From: Strigops habroptila | Taxonomy: Eukaryota > Chordata > Aves > Psittaciformes > Psittacidae | Assembly: GCF_004027225.2 (NCBI RefSeq) | Contig: NC_044278.2 | Coordinates: 3,224,001-3,288,000, forward strand | Direction of reading: 5' to 3' | DNA length: 64,000 nucleotides | Shown: one piece after another, positions 46,401 to 58,900 of the stretch | Numbering within the stretch: position 1 is the stretch's first letter | Layout: the number at the start of each line of letters is the position of its first letter | The notes under the pieces: model-generated | Told to the model about the DNA's origin: nothing | What the model saw: the letters and a program-made list of their open reading frames with translations, nothing else | Databases searched by the model: none | Program-made: the position numbers and the translations under genes

Positions 46401-49400
46401 CTGTGATGCCATCTACCAGCTTCCTTGCTCAGCAGCAACGTATATGCAAGCCTGACCTGTCAAAGCAACCCTGAGCAAGGGACTCTGAGCTGGGCAGTAA
46501 TTACCACTGACTTGTGTGTGGCCTTCTGCTCAGCCATCTGTAGCCTTCACCTCCTGCTAGGCGTTTCGAATGATCTCGGTTGGGAAGGGGAATAAAGAGA
46601 AATCCTTCCCCAGACAGCAGTGAAGCTGGTTTGCTGCAGCTCTGGCTTGGGTGGCTGAAGTCTCTGGTACCTGAGGAAGTGATTTCTGATCAGACTTGCT
46701 TTGAGGTTGGTGTAGTCCTTACATGGTTGTCATAAGTGGATTCTCTGGGCCCTAGCACAAGCTCTGAGGGTAGACTCTGCAGCTTTTCTTTCAGCAGGAG
46801 ATGCTAGCTTAGGTATCCCTCCTTTTCTCAGCTGCCAGTTTTCATAAGCCTTGTTGAAATGTAGTATCTTTCAAACCACCACCTTTCTTGTTAAATTTGT
46901 TTAAAACTTATGAATTATCTTAGATGTTACTGGTCAGAGTAGGCAGAAACAAATGCACGTAGCTTAGTCAAGCAAGTTTCTTCTCTTAACAAACAATCCC
47001 ATATTATCATTAAATAATGTGACATGAGTCACGGTGTCCCACAGTTCACAGGATCAGCTCCCCGCATCCAAACCAAAGCAACAGTAATGTCCACATGCTC
47101 TAATCTGGCTGCAGGGTTTCTCCCGTTTGGAGGAAGTGGCTTGTCCACCCTGGTTACTAACAATGCCATGTTCTTCTTGCAGGAGACCTGCTGCAGTACC
47201 CGTGGTTCATCTACATCCTTGCAGGGTGTGCAGGGGGCGCAGTTATCCTGGTGGTGCTCGTGTCCTCAGTCATATGTTGCTGCATGAAGAGGAAACACAA
47301 GTTCATCCCAGTGCCTTCAGGTGAGTGGAGAATGCTGCTTCCCCCTGGGATAAGTCTCACAGGGGACTGTGTCTGTGTAGACTGAGGTTAAAATAGCTTC
47401 AGCATAAACTGGTCTCAGCTGGGTTACTACTTGTCTTCTAGCCAGTCCTCCCTTGTCCTGGTGGAGCAGAAAGCTGCTTGCTGATGGGCAACTGTTGTGA
47501 CCAGCAGGGTCTGGAATTAAGCCTTGCTTTTCCTTTTTTTCACCTCATGCTTGCCATCATGTGCTCCTGGAAAGAAAGAAACAACAAAACCTCTTCTATG
47601 GGCAAGAAAACTGAGCCTCATTCAGATCTAATCCTGAAATGACCTGAAGGCTTCTGATGGTGGTCCTTTGTCAGCACCAGTCCTTGACTGCAATCTGCCT
47701 GTGCCCAGTGGGGTCACCTCAAGCTGTGATCCTGCCAGCATGCCCAAGCTGGTCTCTCACAGGTTGCCATTGGCCCACTGTACACGGCACCTGTCTGCTC
47801 TGGGAATGGAGCCAGTGCTGCATGAGGAGGAGATGCAAGCATGTGTTGGTGGTCTGGCCTCGCAATGGGTATGCTGAGGCTGCTGGGATATGGGGGACCT
47901 CTTTGTTTCAAGTCTCTGGGTTTGGTTTTACAGATGAGGAGAAGGATGATGGACTAACAATGTCTATGGTCTCCAGTGAAAGTTTGAAGAGTCCCCCCAG
48001 TGGAGACCATGTCGAGGCTCAAGCTGCCCAAATCGACTGTCCTCCAAAGCCTGGTGGGTCCAGTGACTTGAGTTAAGTTGGACAGATAGCTTGTGAAGGG
48101 CGAAGGGCAAAAGGCATGTGTGTGGCTGATAGGGGAGGAGCTGACTGTAGTGAAGGGCCTGGGACTCACTTGGTGAGTACGTGCTTGGAAGGTGCTATGT
48201 TTTGTCCAGACAACAGGAGTTGCAGCAGGCCATTTATCAGCACGTTACTCGTGCTTGGCTTCTGCACGGGAGTGACTCTTGCCCTCACCCATCCATGAGA
48301 TGTAATGGCAGCCATCTCATAAGCATCGCACACAGGGTTTGCTGGCAGCCTGCAGACTGTCTGTTCCAGGATCTCATGTGCTAAAACACACATCTCAAAA
48401 ACAGCACCCCCCCTAAAACTTAGCACGTTTCCTGCAATTTTATCACACCCTCCCCCCCACCCCTTTCCTTCTCATCAGTAATATTTTATAAGACTCAGCA
48501 CTGTTTTTGTAAGCAGTCATCTTCAGGAAAGTATCCACCAATATGCTGAGCTGTAAACACAGCTAAATCCCATCAAAGTTGGAGGCTTGTGTATTTCATA
48601 GAATCACAGAATGGACTGGATTGGAAGGGACCTTAAAGCACATCCAGTTCCAACTCCCTGCCACAGGCAGGGACACCTTCCACTAGAGCAGGTTGCTCCA
48701 AGCCCCTGTGTCCAACCTGGCCTTGAACACTGCCAGGGATGCGGCAGCCACAGCTTCTCTGGGCACCCTGTGCCAGCGCCTCAGCACCCTCACAGGGAAG
48801 AATTTCTTCCTAATATCTAATCTAAATCTCCCCTCTTTCAGTTAAAGCCATTCCCCGTTGTTCTGTCACTACATGCCCTTGCAAAAAGCCCCTCTCCAGC
48901 TGTCTTGTAGGCCCCCTTTAGGTACTGGAAGGCTGTTGTAAAGTCTCTCCTGAGTCTTTTCTCCAGGCTGAACAACCTCAGCTCTCTCAGCTTGTCTCCA
49001 AAAGGGAGGTGCTTCAGCCCTCATATCATCTTCATGGCCCTCCCGTGGACTCACACCAACAGGTCCATGTTCTTGTCTTGAGGGCCCCAGAGCTGAATGC
49101 AGGACTTCAGGTGGGATTTCACAAGATCGGCATAGAGGGGGAAAATCACCTTGACCTGCTGGTCGTGCTCCTCTTGAAGCAGCCCAGGACATGGTTGGTT
49201 TCTGGGCTGCAAGTGCACACTGAAGCAGCTCATGTTGAGCTTTTAATCAACGAACACCCCCAAGCCCTTCTGCTCAGGCTGCTCTCAACCATTCTCCTCC
49301 TAGCCTGTATTTGTGCTTGGGATTGCTCTGACCCAGGTGCAGGACCTTGCACTTGGCCTTGTTGAACCTCATGAGGTTCCTTACTTTGGGACTAAAGTGG

Positions 49401-50439
49401 GAACGCAATCATATTTTATATCCTCCAAAGAAATCAAAGTTAAAATCCCATGGCTTTAGCACATGTATGGTCAAGAGAGTGCAGTGGTAAAAACCTTTCA
49501 GAAATCTCCTGTTCTGTGAGTGACTGATGTTAATACTCCACTTTTTGCATTATGTTTCCCTCAATTTTGTTTCACAAATGTGCACGCTGGCAACACCTTA
49601 CCCAGAAATGCACTATCACCACCTGAAGTAGGCCTAGCAGAGACATTGTGAACTGGAGGTCATAGCATGGTCTCAGTACTGCTGTCTCCAGTTCTGGTGT
49701 CCTTCACTGTACCAAGCGCAGCCTCTCAGCAGCTCAGCTATGCTTTTTGTCTAACTTTGGATGCTGCTTTGCTCTGCTTTCAAAATATTAAATGCTACTG
49801 ATGAATATAGTGCAAGAAAGAAAAAAAGAAGTGAATCATTCAGGTCATTGTTTAATATTAATATGCTTAAAGTGTAGAACTTTTTTTTTAAGGAAAAATT
49901 TACACATCGTCAGTTTGACTGACAAAGTATCTCACATTTAAATTTTCTACCAATAAGTAAAAAGCAGAGGTGTGTATTTAAAGTGTTCAGGTGAGAATAT
50001 ATTAAATGTATGCTGTTACCCACCTTTAATTACTCAGATGTAACTGAGTAGATTTGCCTTTAGGATTTTGATATATTTGGGACACCAAAGTGTCTAAAGC
50101 TATAATGGACAGCTCACTAAATGAGTAGTTACAAAGAAGACTGAAATTTGGCTTGCAGACACCTGGGTAGAGGGGACTGAGCGGGTTAGGCAGCCAGCAG
50201 CACCAGGGGCAAGGGGAAGGGTTTCCACAAGGGTGAGCATAACGCAGGCATTTAAACCTCCTCTCCCTGCTTTTCCAGATGCTGCCCAGACTGGTCAAGA
50301 CGTTGAGCCGCAGCCACCGGCGGAAGAAAACTTGGCAGTGGAGATAGAGGCTGAGAAAATGCCAGACCCGAAGGTCATAGTTGATGTGGAAAGCCAGGAA
50401 AATCCCTCAGACTGTTTCCCGGGTCCAGCTGATGACTGA
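40346..50439 (+). CDS. CD2-like lymphocyte adhesion receptor, six exons, complete
   Basis: This is a type I membrane receptor of the CD2 family. Exons are 40346-40406, 41247-41525, 43490-43738, 47183-47320, 47934-48053 and 50279-50439. Coding length is 1008 bases, encoding 335 residues. Every internal intron is phase 1 with GT-AG ends. Order is signal peptide, V-like domain, C2-like domain with two cysteine pairs, transmembrane helix, and a tail of about 100 residues. The tail has no tyrosine but has PPSG, PPKP and PQPP proline motifs. The C2 domain and membrane segment ([17 protein letters not shown], then KRKHK) resemble CD2 most. CD58 or CD48-like is the alternative for the weakly conserved first domain. 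Such proteins connect T and NK cells to partner cells, and CD2 signals through proline motifs rather than tyrosines. The start is chosen by the signal peptide and a phase-1 donor. Confidence 0.85.
41247..41525 (+). CDS. CD2-like gene, exon 2 (V-like domain)
   Basis: The acceptor is gtctctcctttag and the donor is TATTTG|gtaagtag; length is 279 bases, phase 1-1. The domain contains [20 protein letters not shown], the E-F turn of a CD2-family V domain, then the [16 protein letters not shown] strand. Possible N-glycosylation sites are NLS, NGS and NTT. The C-strand tryptophan typical of immunoglobulin domains is absent (the region reads [13 protein letters not shown]), and the domain has extra cysteines. 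Confidence 0.85.
43490..43738 (+). CDS. CD2-like gene, exon 3 (C2-like domain)
   Basis: The acceptor is gtgtgaccag and the donor is CTATG|gtgagtaa; length is 249 bases, phase 1-1. It has the family's double-disulphide pattern: IRCFPNG and LSCDV, FQWLLNG with the core Trp, then [10 protein letters not shown] and FLSCSY. Glycosylation sequons are NGT, NES and NGT. This is the most diagnostic exon for CD2-family membership. Confidence 0.9.
44524..44550. repeat. (CAAA)n simple repeat in an intron
   Basis: ttcaaacaaacaaacgaaca is followed by aacaaaatt, six to seven 4-base units with one change, in intron 3 of the CD2-like gene. Confidence 0.85.
45866..45900. repeat. Perfect inverted repeat, 15-bp arms, 5-base loop
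   Basis: aaattatttctcatt, loop tgctg, then aatgagaaataattt: the arms are exact reverse complements. It sits in an AT-rich part of intron 3 of the CD2-like gene. Confidence 0.9.
47183..47320 (+). CDS. CD2-like gene, exon 4 (transmembrane)
   Basis: The acceptor is ttcttcttgcag and the donor is CTTCAG|gtgagtgg; phase 1-1. [14 protein letters not shown] leads into a helix with [18 protein letters not shown], three cysteines at the inner face (ICCCM), and basic KRKHK. Confidence 0.9.
47934..48053 (+). CDS. CD2-like gene, exon 5 (cytoplasmic)
   Basis: The acceptor is tttggttttacag and the donor is GCCTG|gtgggtcc; 120 bases. It encodes [20 protein letters not shown], then [10 protein letters not shown] and a PPKP motif. 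It is serine-rich and acidic, with no tyrosine. If the intron is retained, a stop follows 22 bases on (GGSSDLS), giving a shorter tail. Confidence 0.85.
48596..49385 (-). mobile_element. CR1 LINE 3' part, minus orientation
   Basis: It begins tcatagaatcacagaatgga, contains tccaactccctgccacaggc, and runs about 790 bases to cctcatgaggttcctta. It lies in intron 5 of the CD2-like gene. The complement shows the CR1 ORF2 C-terminal region with broken frames. Confidence 0.92.
50279..50439 (+). CDS. CD2-like gene, exon 6 (C-terminus)
   Basis: The acceptor is ctgcttttccag. It encodes [20 protein letters not shown] and ends DCFPGPADD before TGA at 50437-50439. The tail is acidic, with PQPP and PDPK proline motifs. 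It contains no tyrosine, so SLAM-type switch motifs are absent. Confidence 0.85.
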
Positions 50440-50586
50440 TCTGGCATGCTTGCTGTTATACCCGGCCTTGAAGCCTACAACACGCATCCTTTGCATCCCA
50501 TAGTCCCACTGTGTGTAAGAATTGGTCCAGGAAATTTCAGCAGGGGAAAGACATGAGGTCTCAGGCCTGCTAACCTCATTTAAAAA

Positions 50587-50592
50587 AATAAA
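50587..50592 (+). terminator. Proximal poly(A) signal of the CD2-like gene
   Basis: AATAAA (aaaaaaataaatata) lies about 150 bases after the stop codon. Confidence 0.45.
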
Positions 50593-52852
50593 TATATACA
50601 CAAGGAAAAGCAGATGCTTGGCTTCAAGGCCGCATTGCTGTGGGCTGACAGGTTCTCTAACAAACAGAACGGGGCAGCTTGTTGATGCTTTGCCTGTTAA
50701 TAGACCTGCAGCTAAACTGTGGAGCCTGAAATGAGACAGGCAGCTCCTCTGCTCCCTGCCACCCCATGCCTTGCCATGTCTCTTACAGCCAGCAGTTCCT
50801 GCAAGGGGCAGGCATGGCAGGCAGATTGGGGTGGCCTGCCAGTCCCAGACAGAAACAAGAACTTGCCAGAGGTTTCCTGAGAAAGCCTCTTCTCCAGAGA
50901 TTTCAAGGCATTTTTGACAGGCCCTGCAGAAAAAAGCTCAATGGAGGTCTCAGCTAGGTATCTGCTGTGCTGGGTGTCTATCTGAATCACTCCTCCGAGC
51001 TCCAGCCCCTTTGTGATTTGGTCCTCACCACTTGCTGTGTGGGACCAGGAGTGGTGGTGGTGGCAGCGGCTGCTGTGTGCAGACCCTAGGCGGTGATGTT
51101 GGCTTGCTTGCCTTTTGGTGCCCTGTAATGGCTTTTGGCAGAACCTCACTGCTCGGGTTGTGAGTGAGTTAAAACAGCTCCATCACTAGCTTGCTTGCTT
51201 GCAGCAGGAGGGTGCCTGGGGTGCGTAATTTTGGCAGAAACATTGATTATAACGCTGAGATCGTTCATCAGTGCAAGCATTAGTGCCTTTAGTGTAGTGG
51301 TTTAGCTACTGCAAGCTGATGAAGCTGGCCATCTGCCTGTACATTTAGGCTTTTTCAGTGCTGTGTTACTTGGACAGACAGCAGCAATTTATAGACTCTC
51401 TTAGGTAAGTCTTGCTGCTACGCATGTCCTGTTCTGCTCAGGGGAGGTTCGCAAATAGAGCAGCTGGGGTAGACCTTCAGGAAAGAAGGATGAGGTGAGG
51501 AGAGGGCAAAGACTTGGTCCCAGGCAGCAGATAGCTGAGTCCCTGGCAAAGCTGCCCAGGGCTGCAGGGCTCTCGGGACACAGGGGGTGCTGCAGATGTG
51601 CTGCCAGAGCAAGGTATTTACTGTATGAGTGCATTTTGGTAGCTGGAAGTGGGACATGTTAGTGTTACCCTAGCCATGTGGGCTAGAAAGGCATGGTAGA
51701 GTAGAAGCAGAGATGGCACAGGTTGAGGCCGAAAGGGGTGGGGAGGTGTGTCTTGCAATCCTCTCTTCCCTTGTCATTTTGTTGTTCTTTTACATTGTGC
51801 CATGAATCCCTTGGAAACAGATTTGAGGTATGCCTTGTAAATGCCACCCAACGAGGTCTGCGAGTACCCCAGCAAAGTCAAAACCAAGCTGAAGCCGCTT
51901 CCCTCCCAGGCTGGGGAGCTGGTGGGACTGCTGCATGCTCACCTGAAGTCTGCATGTCTGTGTACATGGCAAAGCTCTGCACCCATGACGCCCAGCCATA
52001 GGTGGTTTTTCTTGTTGTTTCCTTGTCTTGTGACTCTGTTTAGAAGATGTTTGGATCTCGTGTGCTGTGTTGGTGGTGATTCAGCCTCTCTGCTTTTAAA
52101 GGCTGCCATAGGAATCAGATTTTCCATGGTAAGAGGGAGATAATAACTCTTTTCCTCGTGGTGCTGTGCTATCTCCTTTCAGTACAACCATTTCTCAAAG
52201 GCTGTGACAAAATGTCAAAAATGTGACGCCAAGTGCTTGGGGTGGCAACTGCCCGTAGGCAGCGCAGTGGCAGTGAGTGATGTGGGGTGAACAGGGGCTG
52301 CTGCCACCAAAATGGGAGGACACAGTCAGCTTTGCTTCTCTTCTGCACTTTCTGCCCGAGGCAGGCAGGGGACAGTCGACTCCAGTACATGCTTTGAAAG
52401 GTGAACGGTTCTCTGGGCTGCACTGGAGTAGATGCCAGCAGCGTTTTGGGTGCTGAGGGTGGCAGAGTTGGGCCACCCTTGTCCTGCTGGGCTGGTGCAC
52501 CCTGGCTTCAGCTTGTCCTAGGGCTGCCTTGCTTCTGTCATCCCTGGGAGGGCTGGGGTGCCCTGTTAGCACCACCACTACACCACCATTGGTGTAACCC
52601 CAGTCCAGGAAGGATTTTTACTATTGAGACAGGAATCTGAGGCTCAAGATGGCTTTATGAGGCATATGTCTATGAGGACATGGCTGGTTTTCTGTCCTTC
52701 CCTGCTGAAGATGCTGTTCAGCAGCAGGGCAAAGGTTTCTCTTACTGTGAGGCGAGAAGCGCAGCCTGGGCTCTTCATTTAACTGTATGTGTTCATGTCC
52801 AGCTATTGTTCTTTCGTGGTGGTTTTCTTTTCCCCATTATGGTTTTGTTCCT

Positions 52853-52858
52853 AATAAA
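52853..52858 (+). terminator. Distal poly(A) signal of the CD2-like gene
   Basis: AATAAA (gttcctaataaaaacatctg) is followed by T/G-rich sequence, a textbook 3' end. If used, the 3' UTR would be about 2.4 kb (50.44-52.88 kb). Confidence 0.5.
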
Positions 52859-52880
52859 AACATCTGTTTTCTAACTTCTT

Positions 52881-55535
52881 TTGGAAATGTTTAAGTTCTG
52901 TTATTTAATAATTGTTTCTTTCTGGGTTTCGCTGAAAGTACAGGCTGGTTTCCAAATTTTCACCCAGCCAGCTGAAGGAAAGGTGGTAACAAGTTACTGC
53001 TGACTTGGGTAGTGTGGGGAACAGAGATCACAAGGACATTTGTCACAAGGAGATCACAAGGAGAGGCCGTAGGACAGCAGCATGCAACTAGTCCCTGATG
53101 GACTGTGTGTGCTAATGTGCCTGCACATCCGTGTGCACCAGCAGCTCACCAAACCCTGCTCTGGTGCCTTGCCCAAACTATGAGGTGCGGGGAAGGGATG
53201 CAGGGAGATGGTCTTGTTTTACCCATCTTTATCCACCTGTATTTGTGACACCTAAGACACCTTAGCTGTGAGAGAGGATGCTTGACTGCATAGCTCCTTT
53301 TGAAGCTCCTTTTGAAAGGAGGGGTAGCTTTCTCATGCTCACCCTTGGAAAAGTGGGCCCAGATGGTGCATAAAAACAGTGTCCTGGAGGTTTGTGATCA
53401 TATCAATCCCTTGACTTTACCAGTACAGGGTTAGCCCTGGAACAGTGGTGGGACTGTACATGGGTGATTGTGTCCGTGAACCCAGCACCCCAAGGAACCC
53501 CCTGCCTGAATTTGCAGTTGTTTTCCAGCCTGACGATGGTGCTGCATTGCCCAAGGCAATAGTGAGGATACTTCCAGCTGAAAGTATCTGGCAGAATAAT
53601 GGGTATGGACATACGCAGTGCTGTCAGGAGTTTGACCAGAAACAGATGTCTGTACTGCCTTTTCGGGACTGCTGGTGGCCCTGGTGATGCTGTGCCATGC
53701 CAGCCCTACCTTTGCTGGGTTGCCGAGGAAGACCTTGGTGCCAGGATGCCTCCAGGGGCCTGTGGCCTCCTGTGGGGTGCTGGTTGCACAGAGAGCTGAC
53801 AGGCATGCTGTCCTCTCTGGCCACTGGTCCTGGCTGGGAAGGCTGGGAGGAGGGCAGAGAGCATCCCTCTGATCAGAGTGCTGGCAGGACAAGGGGAGCT
53901 CCGCTCTGTGGGAAATGAGGATGTTTTGGGATATGGTTTCTTACCAGCTGAAAAAAACCACCAGTGGTTTATAGTACTGTGCGGAATGGATGTTTAGATT
54001 TGTATCCATGTCAGTGTTTTGTGGTGGGAAGAGAAATATTTCCCTCTGCATGTGGCACATGCTAAGCAACAAATGACACAAAATGTAATTCATAGTGTTT
54101 TCATCATGAAATTCATGAAGTTTGTGAATATAAAAAGAGACAGAGGATGATCTTATTTGACATAAGATATAGGTGAAAGCAAAAGCAGAAAAAAGACGCG
54201 GTGTATAACAGCAAGCAGGGAAAGGGAAATGACCCCTTTAGATTTTTTTAGCATTGAGGACGAACTTATCCCCACAAAATTCTCATGTCAGTAAAGCTCC
54301 GCATCCTAGTAATGAAGCAGTTTGTGCTCTGCTTTCCAACCTTGACACCAGGCTGCTGTGCCTGGTGTCCTGGTGCTGTGTATGTAGCCCTTGGAGTCCT
54401 ACCTCCAGGCAGGGAGGAGTGAAGTGCCCTATAGACTTCCATAGGTAAACACGCAGAACCAGTAACAGAAGTGGGCAAGAAGAGCAGCATCACCCATGTC
54501 TGTCTGAGATGGAAGCAGAATCTGGTGATGTGTCATCGCAGAGGCTTGGATTAGCATTTGGGTACTGTTTGTGCCTTTGTCCAGGCTGCATAGGGCTGGG
54601 GTGCAATCAAACCCTGCCTGTACAAGGCTGGTGATGGTGACGTCCCTCCTGAGCATATGCAATGCTCCTCTCTTCTCCTCTGGTGTAAAACAGGCTGGGA
54701 AACACCATCATTGCCCAGTGGAGACCCTGTGACCTTTGACAATCAGTGACTGCATCCTGCATCAGTTTTGTTCACAATGAGCACTGTGTTTCCTTTCTGC
54801 AAAAGTATGTATGATGTGACTCATCTCTTAGGCAGGGGATGTGGCTGGAGACAGCAGCAGAGGCTTTACCGAGAACCTAGAAGGTCCTTAGGTGAAGCCC
54901 TTCTAAATATTTGTTTTTTTCCAGCAAGCGAACGGAGGCAGGCATTGTGTTAGTTATATTAAGATTAATTTAACTTTGGTATGATCAGTTAAGAGAGTGC
55001 TTTGGGCTATGCAGGACCGCTGGGAAATGTGGGGTCTTTCTGGCTGGCCTCCCTTGGACACCAGTTTTGTGGCTCCAGGCTGGCTGATGGGCTGAAGTGG
55101 AGCTCTCGGCCAGCTCTGGGACTGAGAGACTCTCACTTCGAGCCATCTTGATCACCAGCAAGAGATGTGGCTGAATCACACAGCCATCCACTGTTGATAG
55201 GGACTAAAGAAACTGCCTGTATCAAAGCAGACTGACCAGAGAGCAAAGGATGTTGAATGATAAGGCAGATGGGGTGTGGGGGAGGCGGGACGCAGAGACA
55301 TCTCTCCTAAAGTGTTCAAATATGGGTAAACCCCTCAGAAGCTGGACAGCAATTGCATTCAGGTATCACGTGAAGAGCCCGGAGCAGTTCTGCCCATGCA
55401 TGCTGATAGCATCATGGGCATCTTCATGAAGGAATTTCTCACTTCAGCCAGGAAGTGGGATTTCAGCCCCAACAGCTCCTTGTCCCTGGGGTTCCCCCAC
55501 CCTCCCGTCAGCCATGAGGGCGTGAAGGGCCTGAC
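52881..55535. other. Intergenic stretch
   Basis: No supported gene. A short repeated atcacaagga motif occurs at about 53027-53065. Open frames such as 53431-53892 (minus) have no supporting signals. Confidence 0.4.
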
Positions 55536-55537
55536 TT

Positions 55538-55950
55538 AGAATCATAGAATCATAGAATCGTAAGGGTTGGAAAGGACCTTAAGGTCATCTAGTTCCAACC
55601 CCCCTGCCATGGGCAGGGACACCTTGCCTTAAACCATGTGGTTCAAGGCTCTGTCCAACCTGGCCTGGAACACCATCAGGGATGGAGCATCCACAACCTC
55701 CCTGGGCAACCCATTCCAGTGCTTCACCACCCTCACTGTAAAGAACTTCTTCCTTATATCTAATCTAAACTTCCCCTGTTTAAGTTTGAACCCATTACCC
55801 CTTGTCCTACCACTACAGTCCCTAAGGAAGAGTCCCTCCCCAGCATCCTTGTAGACCCCCTTCAGATACTGGAAGGCTGCTCTGAGGTCACCACGCAGCC
55901 TTCTCTTCTCCAGGCTGAACAGCCCCAACTCTCTCAGCCTGACTTCATCA
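55538..55950 (-). mobile_element. CR1 LINE 3'-end copy, minus orientation
   Basis: It begins with two tail units (tagaatcatagaatcataga) and covers about 410 bases to ccaactctctcagcctgact. The complement still has a 99-codon open frame with [20 protein letters not shown], so it is one of the younger copies in the window. Confidence 0.93.
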
Positions 55951-58900
55951 AATCATTCATTATGCTTGCAAGTTTAGGTACCTAACTGTGCCCCTCACCT
56001 CTCAACACACCTACAGATGTGTGCCTGGCACATTGGTTCCTGCCCCAGGAGCTAACGTTGCCATCTTCTTCGGCCTGCATCTTCCATTGTCTTCAAGCTT
56101 TGCTCAGAGAAGGGGCCATTGGCCAGCACTATGTCTATTCTTCGCTGAGGGAGCTGGGTTTGGGCTCGCTGGGCTGTCAGCAGGGATGCCTGATACCCCA
56201 CCTGGAGCTGGCCGCGGGGCTGCAGGCAGTGAGTGGAGTGATTTGTGGTTTTTCCTTTGCTCTTTGTGTGGTCCCTGGGGGCTGGAGGGGTGGGTGTTGT
56301 GTGGATGAGTGAGTCTGCCTCCTGGGAGATGGGAATCCTTGGCCCATCCCCAATATTTTATGGACATCTGGGGACAAGGACTGGTCCTGGTGCATGGGGA
56401 GACATCGCTAACCTGCTCATCGTGTTGCTGTGCCGAACGCTGACGGTAAGGACAGGTTCCCATCTGTAGAGGTAATATGGGTGGCTAATGTCCTCTTATT
56501 TTTAATTGACTTATTTTTCTGGTTAGCATATTCCATGTCACATTTAGCCAATATACATGATAAAATACTGGATGGATATAGGATAAGCTGTGTATTTTAT
56601 AGTTAACATGAGAAATGAGGGGAAAAAGCAAAACTTGGAACCTGAATTCTATGCAGGGTTTTTAAAACTCACCTAAATTGATGACAACTACTGATAGCTT
56701 TAGTATTGACTAACGCTATAGAAGCTAATGTATTGCAGAGCAAGGATTACTTGGAGGCAATTTTCTGCAAATCTTTTGGAATTGGAAATGCAGTACCTTA
56801 AAGAGAATGATTATCTGCTCCTGTATCATATGCAAATGGATAAAGAAATACTGTTCAGTGGCTATCCTTTTGCCAGCATTGCTGTCTCAGCTTTGGTTTA
56901 TACAAGTTCCTTTTTGAGGGCAAAACATATTTTCCCAAAGCTAAGCAGCGAAGCAGTTTTAAAAGATTTTTTTGATACTAAAAGTCACATAATAAGAAAT
57001 CTTCAAACAAAAAATAAAAAGGAAAGAAAAAGATATGATGATGCTTTTGTCTCTGTGAGAAGATTGCAATAGTGACTTTGAATGCATAACTTGAAGCAAA
57101 GGGCATTAAGAGTTTATGTTGCATTCCTGGGAAAGCTTTCAGAGCAATGGGCCTCAGAGATTTCTCCTCTGAAACACAGACAAACCTATAGTTAGGGGAT
57201 TTGGGACGGCAGGGATGTCACATGTATGCATGGCACAGTCAACTGCCTGTCCATCTCCATTCACCTCCAGCAGGATACAGAAGCTGGGGTGGGTGAAGGC
57301 TTTCCCGAGGTGCGACACGGAGCCTGGAGCAGGAGCTGCCTGCTGGGTGGGTGCCTCTGTTGTCACAGGACAAACCGTGACAGGACTGAGAGCAGGAGGA
57401 GGATGCAGAGAGCAGAGGCACCACTGTGGGAGGTCCAAGAGGAAGAAAGGGCACGGGGCTGAATGACTGAGGGTACAGAAGCGATGGTGAATAACGGCAG
57501 TCACAGATGCTGTTTCTTCCCTCACGTGAGTGGGGAAGCTGCAGGGGTCTCAAGCAAGGTCTGTCCTCCATCATCCTGCCAACTCTTTAGGCAATATAAA
57601 GTGTTGCCCTTCAGAAAGCAGTAGTCACTGCTGCTTCCTTGCTCCCAATCTCCCTGATGTTTGGCATGAATTGTGCTCTCCAGACAAATGTGCTTCTCTC
57701 CAGGCGGTAGATTACAGCTCCCCAAGCCTCTCTGATGATGCTTAGCCTGGGAAACTGGGGATTCCTTAATCGTCTCTGTCTTTCTCATGAGGCATTTGCA
57801 GGGAATGTGCTGTGCTAGTTTTGGTAAGCCCAAGAAGGGAGTAAACACAAATATTCCCATAGCAGTGAAAGGGAAATACCTTTTCTTTTTTTATTCTGCC
57901 CCCCACTCCTTCTCTAGCTCTAACCAGCTTTCAGGATTTTTCTCCTGACTTCACTTTCTGATATAGGTTTTGCCAAATGAGATGGGAGAAGCCTGGTAGG
58001 AAGGCAGGACCCCAGCCAGCTTTTTAGGTACCCCGAATACAGGTAAGAACATGCCTGTTCCCTTTCCTTGCTGTGCACAATCTGGGCCAGGATTTCTGTT
58101 GCTGCCATAGGAGCCCATGGTGAAAAGCTGTGCAACTTAAGCTTCGGTTTGTACATATTCCTGCCCAGCTGTGGAGGGTTTGGGGTTCTTTTTCTTCGGG
58201 TGATTCAGTTTCTGATAGGAGTTTCGTTTCCTTATCTTTTGTTGAGAGTTTAAAGCTTTGTCACTTGGAAAATGCAAAAGCCTGTTGATAGCTTTCTCTG
58301 GAGAATCAGTTGTAGAAGGAGAGGCCCTTCTTCACTGGAGAGAAGATCTGTAGGAGTCAACACTGCCGTGAATTTGATATCATCTATTCTTGAAAAAACC
58401 CCAATGGTTAAACAGCCTCAGTGAGAAAGGAAAGTAGGTGCCCGTGTTTGTACTGAATTACAGATGCTGCAGAGCTTAAAAGAACTTCCAAGATAACACA
58501 AATAAGCACTACAGCTGTAGTTCCAACCCAGTGCATCTTGCCTGTGTGGGCACAGTAACTTTCCATCGAGGCTGCACTGCAAAGCAGCCACTGAAAGTGG
58601 TGTATGTAGGGGACATGAGAGAAACAGTGTGAACAAAAAGCCCACTCTTCCATGACGGAAACAAAAAGGGTGGCTGAAAAGAATGGTGACACCATCCTGT
58701 ACCTGACCACTGAGACCTTGCTTTTGGCAATAGAGGGTCTGAATGGAAGGTGCTTTTAAATGGTGCTTTGTAGGCAGGTAGGTGGGAGCCTGGGGTTTGG
58801 GTCACAGGAGCATCTGGTTTCATTTGTTGTCTTTCTTTGGACTGTCCGGCTGACCTTAGCAAGTCATTTCCCCCTCCTCTGCCTCATTTCCCCACCTGCA

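Larger units (their letters stand above)
43739..47182 (+). other. Intron 3 of the CD2-like gene
   Basis: This is a 3.4-kb intron between the C2 exon and the transmembrane exon. It contains the CAAA repeat, an AT-rich block with repeated attcattacttctttatt-type segments (45.6-45.72 kb) and a perfect hairpin at 45866-45900. No extra exon was found. Confidence 0.6.
50440..52880 (+). other. Probable 3' UTR of the CD2-like gene
   Basis: No exon or repeat is recognisable between the stop codon and the distal poly(A) signal. Its use as a long 3' UTR is inference. Confidence 0.35.

Noticed and set aside
47657-48076. 139-codon frame running through exon 5 of the CD2-like gene
   Set aside because: Only 47934-48053 is bounded by splice sites; the remainder is intron read-through.
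49009-49365. 118-codon plus-strand ORF
   Set aside because: It is antisense to a minus-oriented CR1 copy.
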